Position numbers and translations under genes: made by a program. Below, piece after piece: positions 52,499 to 60,646 of a stretch of DNA of 64,000 nt. Under the pieces are notes generated by a model. It saw nothing but the letters and a program-made list of their open reading frames with translations, did no database searches and was not told the origin of the DNA. The DNA is from Brevibacterium mcbrellneri ATCC 49030 (GTDB taxonomy: Bacteria; Actinomycetota; Actinomycetes; Actinomycetales; Brevibacteriaceae). Within the stretch, counting starts at the first letter, position 1. Every line of letters begins with the position of its first letter. The DNA lies in assembly GCF_000178455.1 (NCBI RefSeq), contig NZ_ADNU01000022.1:1-64000 (forward strand). Direction: 5' to 3'.

Positions 52499-54838
52499 TC
52501 ACACCGTAAGTTTGGCGCGCACCTCGTTGCGAGCCTCAACCAGGTTCGCCAGAGCCGGGCGCACTTCTTCATACTTACGAGTCTTGAGGCCACAGTCCGG
52601 GTTCACCCACAGGCTCTCACGTGGCACATGCGTGATCGCAGCCTCGAGCAAACCAGTGAGTTCTTCCACTGTGGGCACACGTGGCGAGTGAATGTCGTAG
52701 ACACCCGGCCCCACGCTCCGGTCGAACTCCTCCGGGTCCAAGCTGGCCAGCAGCTCCATGCGTGACCGAGCAGCTTCAATACTGGTGACGTCCGCGTCCA
52801 GGGCGTCGATCGCGGCGATCACCTGGCCAAACTCCGAATAGCACAAGTGCGTGTGGATCTGCGTGCCTGGGTCTACACTGATGCTCGACAAGCGGAACGC
52901 ATCCACGGCCCAGGCAATGTAATCCGCACGGTTATCGGCCCGCAGTGGTAGCAGCTCACGGAGTGCCGGTTCATCAATCTGAATGATCCGCACTCCAGCC
53001 GATTCCAGTTCAGCGACCTCATCAGACAATGCCAACCCGATCTGCTCAGCCACCGTGGACAGTGGCACGTCATCACGCACGAACGACCACGACAGGATCG
53101 TCACCGGCCCGGTCAACATCCCCTTGACCGGTTTATCGGTCAGGCTTGCAGCATACGTGGACCAGGGCACCGTGATGGGTTCTGGCCGGTGAACGTCACC
53201 AAACAGGATCGGCGGGCGGGTACAGCGACTTCCATAGGACTGCACCCAGCCATGATCAGTCACCGCGAAACCAGCCAGGTTTTCAGCGAAGTACTGCACC
53301 ATGTCGTTGCGCTCCGGTTCACCGTGAACAATCACGTCGAACCCAAGTTCTTCCTGCAACTTCACAACCTGAGCGATTTCAGCACGCATGGTCTCCGTAT
53401 ATTCGTCCTCCGAAATACGGCCACCACGCAGGGCAGCGCGAGCTTGGCGCACCTCGGGCGTTTGCGGGAACGACCCAATCGTAGTGGTGGGCAACAACGG
53501 CAGACCAAGGGACTCCTGAGCCTCACGGCGCTCCTCAACACTGCCAACGCGAGTGCGGCGCTCACCAATCGCAGCCACCCGCGCCCGCACCTGCTCATCA
53601 ACCACACGATCTGATTCTGCGCGCGTGCGCACCGCCCGGGCTGAGCGGCTGAAAGCGGCCTCACGGACACTGACCGGGTCCGCGGCACCCTCACCATGAG
53701 CGTCCAAAGCCGCGGCGAGCGCCTCAACTTCCGTGACTTTTTCTTCAGCAAATGACAACCAGCCGGCCACGTCCACGGGGAGTCGCTTTTCAGCGCTCAC
53801 CGTGTATGGCACGTGCAGCAGGGAGGTCGAGGTGGACACGGACACCTCGCGGCCGCCACTCTGCAAAGACGTCAGCACAGCGAGCTCGGCTTCAAGGTCA
53901 GCGGCCCAAATATTGCGCCCGTCAATCACGCCGGCGACCAGACGAGTACCCCCAAAGTCCGCTGCCTTCAACCGGCCCAACCACTCAGGGTCAATGGTGC
54001 GGGTGGCAGCGGAAAGGTCAACGCCAAGCGCCTCGGGCCCAGCCCCTAACAGGGCGTCCAGCCCTGCACGCAGCGAGCCGTAAGGTGCGGTAATAAGAAC
54101 TTGCGGGCGGTCCGCAGTAGCCAACAGCCGTGCGTGCGCCTGGCCCGCGCGCTGAGCGAGTTCCTCATCAGAAACCGCGTCAAGGTCGGTCACTAGGGTA
54201 GGTTCGTCCAGTTGCACCCATTCCACCCCAGCGGCGTGCAAGGCAGTGAGCAGTTCAGCGTAGGTGTCGACCAGTTCATCGAGCCGGTCAAGCGGCTGCC
54301 TGCCAGCACCTTCAGCTGGTTTCGACAGGGCCAACAAGGTCACCGGCCCCAACAGGACGGGGCGAATGGTGTGCCCTGCCTGGCGGGCTTCGTCAACGAG
54401 TTCCAGGATCCGCTGGGGGCGGGCGGTGAACGGACGGTCGTCAACGACCTCGGGCACTAGGTAGTGGTAGTTCGTGTCGAACCACTTGGTCATTTCCAAC
54501 GGCGCCCGGTCAACCGTGCCACGGGCCAGCGCAAAGTACTCCCCCAAGTCGGTGCCGGTGGTGTCCTCCCCCACGAGCCCAGCGGCCAGTGCCGCGTCCA
54601 ACACCTGGTCGTAGGCGGAGAAGTCGCCGGGGATCGCGTAGTCGGCCACAAGCCCCAGGTCACGTTGCCGGTCATACGAGGACAGGCGCAGACTGTGGGC
54701 GGCTTCAGCGTATTCGGACTCATCGATCGTGCCAGCCCACAGCGCTTCGAGCGCGCGTTTGAGTTCACGGCGCGGACCAATCCGCGGCAACCCGGTCACT
54801 GTTGCGTGGGGGAATGGGGTCTGGGAAGAGGTGGTCAT
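52499..54838 (-). CDS. metE: Cobalamin-independent methionine synthase
   Basis: Transfers the methyl group of 5-methyltetrahydropteroyl-triglutamate to homocysteine. N terminus TGLPRIGPRRELKRALEALW; C-terminal catalytic domain with IIQIDEPALRELLPLR, zinc ligands in IHTHLCYSEFGQ (His, Cys) and the late Cys in LWVNPDCGLKTRKY. 779 residues, standard. AAAGGAC precedes the ATG, which overlaps the metF stop. Last gene of the unit. Confidence 0.96.
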   Translation of the reverse strand: MTTSSQTPFPHATVTGLPRIGPRRELKRALEALWAGTIDESEYAEAAHSLRLSSYDRQRDLGLVADYAIPGDFSAYDQVLDAALAAGLVGEDTTGTDLGEYFALARGTVDRAPLEMTKWFDTNYHYLVPEVVDDRPFTARPQRILELVDEARQAGHTIRPVLLGPVTLLALSKPAEGAGRQPLDRLDELVDTYAELLTALHAAGVEWVQLDEPTLVTDLDAVSDEELAQRAGQAHARLLATADRPQVLITAPYGSLRAGLDALLGAGPEALGVDLSAATRTIDPEWLGRLKAADFGGTRLVAGVIDGRNIWAADLEAELAVLTSLQSGGREVSVSTSTSLLHVPYTVSAEKRLPVDVAGWLSFAEEKVTEVEALAAALDAHGEGAADPVSVREAAFSRSARAVRTRAESDRVVDEQVRARVAAIGERRTRVGSVEERREAQESLGLPLLPTTTIGSFPQTPEVRQARAALRGGRISEDEYTETMRAEIAQVVKLQEELGFDVIVHGEPERNDMVQYFAENLAGFAVTDHGWVQSYGSRCTRPPILFGDVHRPEPITVPWSTYAASLTDKPVKGMLTGPVTILSWSFVRDDVPLSTVAEQIGLALSDEVAELESAGVRIIQIDEPALRELLPLRADNRADYIAWAVDAFRLSSISVDPGTQIHTHLCYSEFGQVIAAIDALDADVTSIEAARSRMELLASLDPEEFDRSVGPGVYDIHSPRVPTVEELTGLLEAAITHVPRESLWVNPDCGLKTRKYEEVRPALANLVEARNEVRAKLTV

Positions 54839-55893
54839 GGTGTGTCCTTTCGGGTGGTGGTCAGTCTGGCGCGGGTTTGGGGGCTCAGGCGTGACAGTAG
54901 TTCGGTGATGGTTGTTGGGTCGTTGAAGGTGTAGAAGTGCAGGCCAGGAACGCCCACAGCCACTAACGCTTCGACGAAATCAGCTGTCAGGCTCAACCCG
55001 ATTTCGTACTCTTCAGCGGGGCTACCCGCCGCAGCCAAAGCCTGCGCGATGTACGCCGGTGGGGTGAGGCCTGACAGCTGGCACATGCGTTTGAGCCGGG
55101 CGCTTCCCGTGATGGGCATGATGCCGGGGATGATCGGCAATGTGACGCCGGCTAAGTCAGCTCGACGGGACATTGTGGTGATCTGGGCGGGGTTGAAGAA
55201 CAGTTGGGTGATAGCGAAGTCGGCGCCGTTGCGTTGTTTGGCGGCCAACACGTCGATGTCTTCTTCTGGCCGTTTCGATTCGGGGTGCCCGCTGGGGTAC
55301 GCGGCCACCCCTATGGCAAACCGGCCAGCGCACAAGCGGGCCACTTGGTTGCGTTCGACTGAGCGCAACAGCGTGACCAGTGCGTCCGCGTGGGCCAGGT
55401 GCCCGGCGGGAGGCGCAGTGGCCCCTGGTGCCAGGTCGCCGCGGATTGCCAGGAACCCGCGCACACCGGAGTCAATGTAGCGTTCAATCCAGGTGACCAG
55501 TTCGTCACGCGGCGCTGCAGTGCACGCCAGGTGGGCCAGCGGGCGCAGGCGGGTGGTGGCTGACAGTTGCGAAATAAACGCAGCTGTTCCTGCTGACCAG
55601 CCTGTACGCACCGCCGAGGTGACCGCCACATAGTCGGGGTCATAGGACGCTAGGAGGTCCAGGAGTTCTCCTGACTGTTCCTGTTGTTGCGCGCTCCTGG
55701 GTGGCATGACTTCGAAGGACAGGGCGAGCCGTGATTCCGGTTGGTGGCCGGGCTCCCGCTCAGAGGTTCCGGCTGCCAAGGTACCGGTTTCCCAGGTCTC
55801 GGCCAGCGTGCCGTCTTCCCGCCTTCCGCTCGTGTCAGTGACCGGTCCCGAGGTGTGGGTATCGAGGGGTGCTGATGCAGAGAGTGTGGTCAC
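54835..55893 (-). CDS. metF: Methylenetetrahydrofolate reductase
   Basis: Produces 5-methyltetrahydrofolate for MetE. Start GTG 55893 is chosen: GAGG lies 5 nt upstream and the start falls 7 nt after the stop of the preceding oxygenase gene; a longer frame (from 56025) would overlap that gene. Core motifs: LALSFEVMPPRS, GVRGFLAIRGDLAPG with the folate-contacting region, ITQLFFNPAQ, IPGIMPI and LHFYTFND. About 352 residues. The first ~60 residues before LALSFEV are Thr/Ser/Glu-rich, with an octamer copy (55848), longer than usual. Confidence 0.92.
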   Translation of the reverse strand: MTTLSASAPLDTHTSGPVTDTSGRREDGTLAETWETGTLAAGTSEREPGHQPESRLALSFEVMPPRSAQQQEQSGELLDLLASYDPDYVAVTSAVRTGWSAGTAAFISQLSATTRLRPLAHLACTAAPRDELVTWIERYIDSGVRGFLAIRGDLAPGATAPPAGHLAHADALVTLLRSVERNQVARLCAGRFAIGVAAYPSGHPESKRPEEDIDVLAAKQRNGADFAITQLFFNPAQITTMSRRADLAGVTLPIIPGIMPITGSARLKRMCQLSGLTPPAYIAQALAAAGSPAEEYEIGLSLTADFVEALVAVGVPGLHFYTFNDPTTITELLSRLSPQTRARLTTTRKDTP

Positions 55894-55900
55894 AGGTACC

Positions 55901-56953
55901 TCAGCTCGCTTGGGTACCTGCGGTGGTTTCGAGGAGATCGGCGTGGTGGATAGCGGCGACGTTGGGGTGGGAACGGAGCCGGGATTGTAGCGCGTTTTCT
56001 CCGTACACGGCAAAGAGTGCGTCACGTTCGTCAGCGCTCACACCACGTGCCTGGGCCGCGAGCTCTTGAGGAAGTGTGAGCTCTGGCAGGCTCGCGCGCA
56101 GTGACGGGTTGTAGAAGAACGGAACAGAGATCCGGTCTTGGCCCGGAGGCGTGGGCAGCACGCGGTGGACGGTCGCGCGCAAGTACCCACCGGTGGCCAC
56201 CTCGAGGAGTTTGCCAATGTTGACCACAAACGTGTTTTCGATCGGTTCAACGTCGATCCACTCATCCTGGTAGTTCACCTGCAAACCAGTAGTGCCCGGT
56301 TGAGGGTACAGCAAGGTGAGCACACCGCCGTCACGGTGCGCACCCACACCTTGCGTGATCGCGTCTTCCTCCCCTGAGTTGTCTTCAGCAGGCGTCACGG
56401 TAGGTGCTGGGTAGCGGATGATCTTGATGAACGACTCTGGGTCGTGGGCGAAAGCCGGGCCGAAAACGTCTGCGGGCTGCCCCAAGCTCAGAGCCCATTC
56501 TGACAGCAGACGTTCGCCTACGGCGGTGAGTTTTTCGTGCCAGGAGTCGGTGACGGTCTTGAGTTCCGGCAAGGCCTCTGGGTACAAGTTGGGGCCGGTG
56601 AGTCGGTCGTAGGTGTGCAGGGGCTCCGTCACGGGTTCACGGTGAGGGCCGATGTCGATCTGTTCGCGCCAGTCCACGTTGCCCAGCGTGCGTTCTCCGC
56701 CCACGCGGGTGTAGCCGCGGAAGTGCGGGGAGTTGGTGTTTTCGATGCTGAGTTTGTCTTCCTCGGGCAGGGCGAAGAACCGTTGGGCGGTTTCCAGGAG
56801 TTCGCTGAAGTCCGAGGCGGGGATGCCGTGCCCGGTGAGGTAGAAGAACCCTACTGTGTGGGTGACGCCGCGGAGTTGGCGGCGGAAGTCGTCTGCGTGT
56901 TGGGGGTCGTCGGCCTGGGAGAGGTCGAGGATTGGGAGGCTGGACAGTGACAT
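55901..56953 (-). CDS. 2-oxoglutarate/Fe(II) oxygenase, isopenicillin-N-synthase-like
   Basis: Non-haem iron oxygenase with N-terminal DIOX domain and C-terminal 2OG-Fe(II) domain. Iron ligands His206 and Asp208 (GAHRDGG) and His263 (ATVHRVL); 2-oxoglutarate-binding Arg274 in DRISVPFFYNP. 350 residues, typical for the family. AAGGAG 7 nt before the ATG. It is immediately upstream of metF and downstream of a FolC-like gene, all on the same strand, so a role connected with folate, methionine or sulfur metabolism is suggested. Substrate unknown. Confidence 0.87.
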   Translation of the reverse strand: MSLSSLPILDLSQADDPQHADDFRRQLRGVTHTVGFFYLTGHGIPASDFSELLETAQRFFALPEEDKLSIENTNSPHFRGYTRVGGERTLGNVDWREQIDIGPHREPVTEPLHTYDRLTGPNLYPEALPELKTVTDSWHEKLTAVGERLLSEWALSLGQPADVFGPAFAHDPESFIKIIRYPAPTVTPAEDNSGEEDAITQGVGAHRDGGVLTLLYPQPGTTGLQVNYQDEWIDVEPIENTFVVNIGKLLEVATGGYLRATVHRVLPTPPGQDRISVPFFYNPSLRASLPELTLPQELAAQARGVSADERDALFAVYGENALQSRLRSHPNVAAIHHADLLETTAGTQAS

Positions 56954-57023
56954 TGCGTGCTCCTTGGTCTGAGGTGAGTGACTGTGGAGCCCACGCTAAG
57001 TTCAGTAGGGTGCATAAGCGGGT

Positions 57024-57080
57024 GGTGTTGTCACACCGCGTCTTTTGGTGTCACATGCGTGCAACAGTGTGTCACGCAGC
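57024..57080 (-). promoter_or_regulatory. Three helically phased TGTCAC repeats upstream of the oxygenase-metF-metE unit
   Basis: TGTCAC cores occur at 57029, 57049 and 57070, spaced 20 and 21 bp, each in a slightly larger shared context (GTTGTCACAC, GGTGTCACAT, GTGTGTCACGC). The one nearest the gene is also a small dyad, GGTGT-N4-ACACC. Two-turn spacing is what cooperatively binding regulators show. Located in the 157-bp gap before the oxygenase start. Confidence 0.5.
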
Positions 57081-57110
57081 GTCAAAAACAGGCCGTCCCA
57101 CCCCCGCCCC

Positions 57111-58289
57111 CTACCACCAGAAATGGGTGGGGGCGTCCAAGAGCTCAAGCACTGCCCCGGCGACGGACATGGTGCCTACTGCCAGAATGTTCTTCCCTGA
57201 CGCCAACGCTTGTTCACAGGCGTCTTCAACCTTGAGCACCGGCCCGTGTGCCGCCAAGTGGGTGTAGTCCAGGTAGTCGCGGCCCGCACCAACAAATGTG
57301 ACGGGAAATGGCTCCAGCACTTCCAGGCACGCGTCTACGTCCTTGACGTCTGGGAGCCCTGCGAGCACGTGGAAGTGACCCAGCTCTTCGGTTGCCCGGG
57401 TGAGTGCGTGTTGGATGCCTTCGGGGTTGATTCCGGCGTCCACCATCCACAGTGCGTCAGAGTGCGGTGGCGTGTGTGTTGATGCGCGGGCCGGAAGTAT
57501 CAGTTCCTGTTCACCAATAGGCACGTATCGCCCTCTGAGCGTGGCAGCGGCCCGTGCCCCAATTTCCAGGTTGGTCGCCGTCATGGTGGACGCTTGCACA
57601 AGTTCCGGTTCTGGCAGCTCCAGTTCTGGCAGCTCAATGTCACGTCCCGCTAGGTAGTCCCATACTTCTTGTGGCTGGTTGTAGTGGCTCACGATGCTGG
57701 TGGTCGCGGGTGTGATGGTTCCGAGCAGATCGTGGGTGATCGAGCTGAGGGAGTTGCCCAGGATGTCGCTGTGTTCCATAAAGATTTGCGTGATGCCAAC
57801 TGTAGGGTAGTCGAAGAGGGAGACGTCGTCGCTGAGTCCGCCCAGCCCTTCTTCTATCACCAGGAAGTCGACGCCTTGTTGCAGTAGGTATGCGATGCCT
57901 GTTTGTGTGTAGATCCCGGAGGGTGGCAGGTACCCGTCGGTGACAGGTGGCAGGGTGCGGATTGCGTCGTGCGCGATTTCGGAGAGCCGGGCGTATTCGG
58001 TGTGGCTGATTGCGCGGCCGTTGATCCGGATGCGTTCGCGGTTGTGGCGTAGCGGTGGGCTGGTGATGGTGCCTACGGTGGCGTTTTTTGCCAGCGCCGA
58101 GGTGGCTGCCGCTGTTGCTGTTCCTTTGCCTTTGGACCCAACGATGAGAATGGCTGGGGTGGGGAGGGTACGGGTGAGGCCGAGTGCGTGTTGGAGCTGG
58201 GTTGTTCTGGTGCGGGACCGGGTGACGTGTCTGTGGGTGTTCCATTCGCGGAAGAATGGTTCGTCGTGTGGGTCGTGTGTGGCAACCAT
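57111..58289 (-). CDS. FolC-like Mur-ligase family protein
   Basis: Resembles folylpolyglutamate/dihydrofolate synthase. P-loop VGSKGKGTATA at 50-60, then TSPPLRHNRERIRINGRAIS (FolC folate-binding loop), TGIAYLLQQGVDFLVIEEGLGG and a GMSVAG-like C-terminal segment. 392 residues, shorter than typical FolC (~430-450) and with divergent residues, so it may be a paralogue with a changed substrate. Being next to metF and metE fits a folate-polyglutamylating role, because MetE uses triglutamated methyl-folate. Not distinguishable here from another amino-acid ligase. Confidence 0.7.
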   Translation of the reverse strand: MVATHDPHDEPFFREWNTHRHVTRSRTRTTQLQHALGLTRTLPTPAILIVGSKGKGTATAAATSALAKNATVGTITSPPLRHNRERIRINGRAISHTEYARLSEIAHDAIRTLPPVTDGYLPPSGIYTQTGIAYLLQQGVDFLVIEEGLGGLSDDVSLFDYPTVGITQIFMEHSDILGNSLSSITHDLLGTITPATTSIVSHYNQPQEVWDYLAGRDIELPELELPEPELVQASTMTATNLEIGARAAATLRGRYVPIGEQELILPARASTHTPPHSDALWMVDAGINPEGIQHALTRATEELGHFHVLAGLPDVKDVDACLEVLEPFPVTFVGAGRDYLDYTHLAAHGPVLKVEDACEQALASGKNILAVGTMSVAGAVLELLDAPTHFWW

Positions 58290-58330
58290 GGTGTTTAGTT
58301 TATGGGGTGGGTCGCAACCAAAGTTACGTC

Positions 58331-58395
58331 TTCAACCTCCGCCAATGATTTTCGTGACATTGGTTGCCGCACGGCTGCCACGGCCCGTCGCGCCA
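58331..58395 (-). pseudogene. Remnant of an IclR-type gene 3' end
   Basis: Sequence similar to two separated parts of the intact IclR gene at 60647-61414. 58331-58373 resembles the 3' end: in translation RAATNVTKIIGGG against RAAANVTQLIGGG. 58373-58390 resembles about 60774-60791 (GCCACGGCCCGTC shared). Roughly 70 bp between them are lost and the frame is broken. Same orientation as the intact gene, with the surface-protein gene in between. Confidence 0.65.
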
Positions 58396-58421
58396 CCACC
58401 TAGCTTCTTGTGAAAGAGATA

Positions 58422-58448
58422 TGTCGGCAACGGTAACCGTTGCCGACA
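58422..58448. terminator. Hairpin after the surface-protein gene
   Basis: TGTCGGCAACGG-TAA-CCGTTGCCGACA, a perfect 12-bp stem with a 3-nt loop, 33 nt beyond the stop of the minus-strand surface protein. No strong T-run follows, so it may act as terminator or transcript-end stabiliser. Confidence 0.65.
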
Positions 58449-58480
58449 CACTCCTTTGCTAATACGGGCCAGTTGCTATC

Positions 58481-60316
58481 TTATCGGTTCATTTTTCCAC
58501 GCTTGCGTGAAGCCACTAGCATCACGACACCGCCACAGATGAGCGTCACAGCAGCAAGCAGGCCAAGACCTACGTTTGAACCGGTCCGCGGAAGTGGGCT
58601 GTTGTCATTTCCAGAGTCCTCAATCGGAGTTTCCTGAGTTGGCTCCTCCGAAGGCTCAGGAGTCGGTTCCTCCGAAGGTTCCGGAGTCGGTTCCTCCGAA
58701 GGTTCCGGTGTTGGCTCCTCCGAAGGTTCCGGGGTCGGCTCTTCGGAAGGCTCAGGAGTTGGCTCCTCCGAAGGCTCAGGAGTCGGTTCTTCGGAAGGCT
58801 CAGGAGTCGGCTCCTCCGAAGGCTCAGGAGTCGGTTCTTCGGAAGGCTCAGGAGTCGGCTCCTCCGATGGCTCCGGAGTTGGTTCCGGAACTGTATCAAC
58901 TTGATTAGTCAGATTAACTTTCTTGGTGCTCTTATTCTCAATAACGAATTCGGCCGTTTCACCTGTTGACTCGCCCACAGTGAACGTAGGTGTGCCAAAC
59001 GTGACGGATTCGTTCTTGGGGTTCGCTGTATTCGGGTCTTCAATCAATGTGATCTTCGTCCCTACAGGGAACTGAACAGTAGATACTGTTGTTTCGCCTA
59101 CCGTGATCGGGAGGATCATCGGGTTGTCAGGGATTTCCCAGTCGTAGTCCTCGGGTTTCTTGCCATCCGGAAGACTCCATGCGACAGCCACGTCAAACTT
59201 GGTTCCTTCAGCAAGGTGGCCCGAGCCCGGACCCTCAATGCGTTTTGCAATGTCAAAGTTGCCGAAGCCGTCTTTAAGCTCAATACCGATAGTGAAAGCT
59301 TCGATGTAAGACGTCTTCTTAGTGAGTGTTCCCTGAATGCCGGTGCCACTAACGCTGTTCTTGTAAACAAAACCTTTGGAGATCTTGCCGTTACTGGGCT
59401 GGGTGTGGTAAATGAGCGAATAGTTGATGCCAGACTTCATCGAACCCTTGATGTTGATGGTTGCTTCCGTCTTTGCATCGTTTAAGGTGACCGTCAGTTT
59501 AAGGTCACCGTAGTCTTGGGTGAACTGTTCGCCACTTGCGTCGGTAATCGGCTCGTGCAGGTCGGGATTGTCGGCCGACTGTGCGGCCTTGATGAACCAC
59601 TTACTGTCAGTCTCCACAAAAACCTGTCCTGGACCAGCCTTGTCGATAAAGGTTAGGTCGACGTTGTCCAGGTTCTGCCCGCTCTCTCGTGTGATCACGT
59701 CGGCATTGAAGGCGATTTGCCAATTGAGCTCTGTGCTGTTTGCGTTCAGCTTTGGCGCCCATTTATCTGTCTGCCACTCTTCGTAACCATCCCGTGAGCC
59801 AATCGGTTTGTCGTCAGGTGCAGTGACGGCAGTTTTCTTACCGTTGATGGTGAAATCAAGTTGGTTCGACTCGGAAGCTTTTTCAGCGCTAACAACCGCA
59901 TTTCCGCTACCCTTGATGTCAGTCTTGCCTGCAATGTTGTCGTTGAACGTGCAGGTAATTTTCGTATCTTCTACTAAGCACTCTCCATATTTCTTGCCGT
60001 CAGAAGCCTGCAGTGGAAAAGTGCCACTGTCTTTCATCTTCAGCTCCGGCGGAAACTCAATGGAGAACTGATCGCCCGGCTTGGGATCAGCGTTCGAGGC
60101 GTCCCATTTGAAGTCGAGCTGTGCCAAGTCGTACTGGTACAACTGTCCGTCTTGGGGCTCGTTTCTATCGTTGATTTTCTTAAACGAGGTGATTGTGATT
60201 TCGATGTTTTCGTTAATCGCGGCTATTGCTCGCGTTGCGGGCACTGTCATAGCTAGCAGTAAACTGAATACTGCTAGCGTCGCAAGCGCAGTCCGCCTGA
60301 TAGTTCTGGGTAACAA
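58481..60316 (-). CDS. LPXTG-anchored surface protein with Pro/Glu repeat stalk
   Basis: 611-residue cell-wall-anchored protein. TTG start at 60316 with AGGAG 5 nt upstream; signal peptide to about residue 33 (LATLAVFSLLLAMTVPATRA). The N-terminal ~230 residues resemble SdrF/collagen-binding-type adhesive domains (SFKKINDRNEPQDGQLYQYD and a WDASNADPKPGDQFSIEFP block). A following ~150 residues look like one or more Ig-like (DUF5979-type) domains, then about ten repeats of TPEPSEEP, then LPRTG (575-579), a hydrophobic helix and a basic tail for sortase. No sortase gene in the window. Lower G+C than its surroundings and free of the over-represented octamer. Confidence 0.88.
   Translation of the reverse strand: MLPRTIRRTALATLAVFSLLLAMTVPATRAIAAINENIEITITSFKKINDRNEPQDGQLYQYDLAQLDFKWDASNADPKPGDQFSIEFPPELKMKDSGTFPLQASDGKKYGECLVEDTKITCTFNDNIAGKTDIKGSGNAVVSAEKASESNQLDFTINGKKTAVTAPDDKPIGSRDGYEEWQTDKWAPKLNANSTELNWQIAFNADVITRESGQNLDNVDLTFIDKAGPGQVFVETDSKWFIKAAQSADNPDLHEPITDASGEQFTQDYGDLKLTVTLNDAKTEATINIKGSMKSGINYSLIYHTQPSNGKISKGFVYKNSVSGTGIQGTLTKKTSYIEAFTIGIELKDGFGNFDIAKRIEGPGSGHLAEGTKFDVAVAWSLPDGKKPEDYDWEIPDNPMILPITVGETTVSTVQFPVGTKITLIEDPNTANPKNESVTFGTPTFTVGESTGETAEFVIENKSTKKVNLTNQVDTVPEPTPEPSEEPTPEPSEEPTPEPSEEPTPEPSEEPTPEPSEEPTPEPSEEPTPEPSEEPTPEPSEEPTPEPSEEPTPEPSEEPTQETPIEDSGNDNSPLPRTGSNVGLGLLAAVTLICGGVVMLVASRKRGKMNR
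58636..58880 (-). repeat. 24-bp tandem repeats encoding the TPEPSEEP stalk
   Basis: About ten copies of a 24-bp unit within the surface-protein gene, differing mainly at synonymous positions (GGCTCCTCCGAAGG versus GGTTCTTCGGAAGG types). Copy number is a likely length-variable site through recombination or slippage. Confidence 0.85.
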
Positions 60317-60646
60317 CGTGTCTCCTAACCCGCCCTTACACGCTCACGCACAGCGGCCATGAGGGGCCACGGACCGAACGCGCACAATTGGTTATGCTTT
60401 GCCGGATCAGTCTAGCATTAATGGAAACTCAGAAAACACCCCGAATTTCAACAGAGGCTGGGTTCGTGTGCTCCACCCTTTGTTACTCGGCTTCAACTCC
60501 AAACGACCCTCCGCATCCGTATTCCGCGACGCATATACCTTCGAGTCAGACCTTGATACTTCAGTTGTTGTAAAGTTCGATGAACGGCTACAAGAAAGAC
60601 TCGTAGACCTAGCTCTGTGGCATTAGACCTGTCCAACTTTAATGGG
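60317..60646. other. Intergenic region without recognised gene
   Basis: 330 bases between the surface-protein start and the end of the IclR gene. It should contain the surface-protein promoter; the stretch TTGGTTATGC...TAGCATT near 60390-60420 is AT-rich on the minus strand but no promoter is confidently assigned. Short ORFs here have no ribosome site or family resemblance. Confidence 0.45.

Noticed and set aside
55894-56025. Upstream extension of metF
   Set aside because: It would overlap the oxygenase gene; GTG 55893 has a suitably spaced GAGG just after the oxygenase stop.
56954-57110. SAM or cobalamin riboswitch before the oxygenase-metF-metE unit
   Set aside because: The 157-bp gap has none of the conserved cores of SAM or B12 riboswitches; it instead shows phased TGTCAC repeats.
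58636-58880. CRISPR-like regularly spaced repeat
   Set aside because: The repeats are contiguous 24-bp units without spacers and translate in frame to TPEPSEEP within a surface protein; no cas genes are present.
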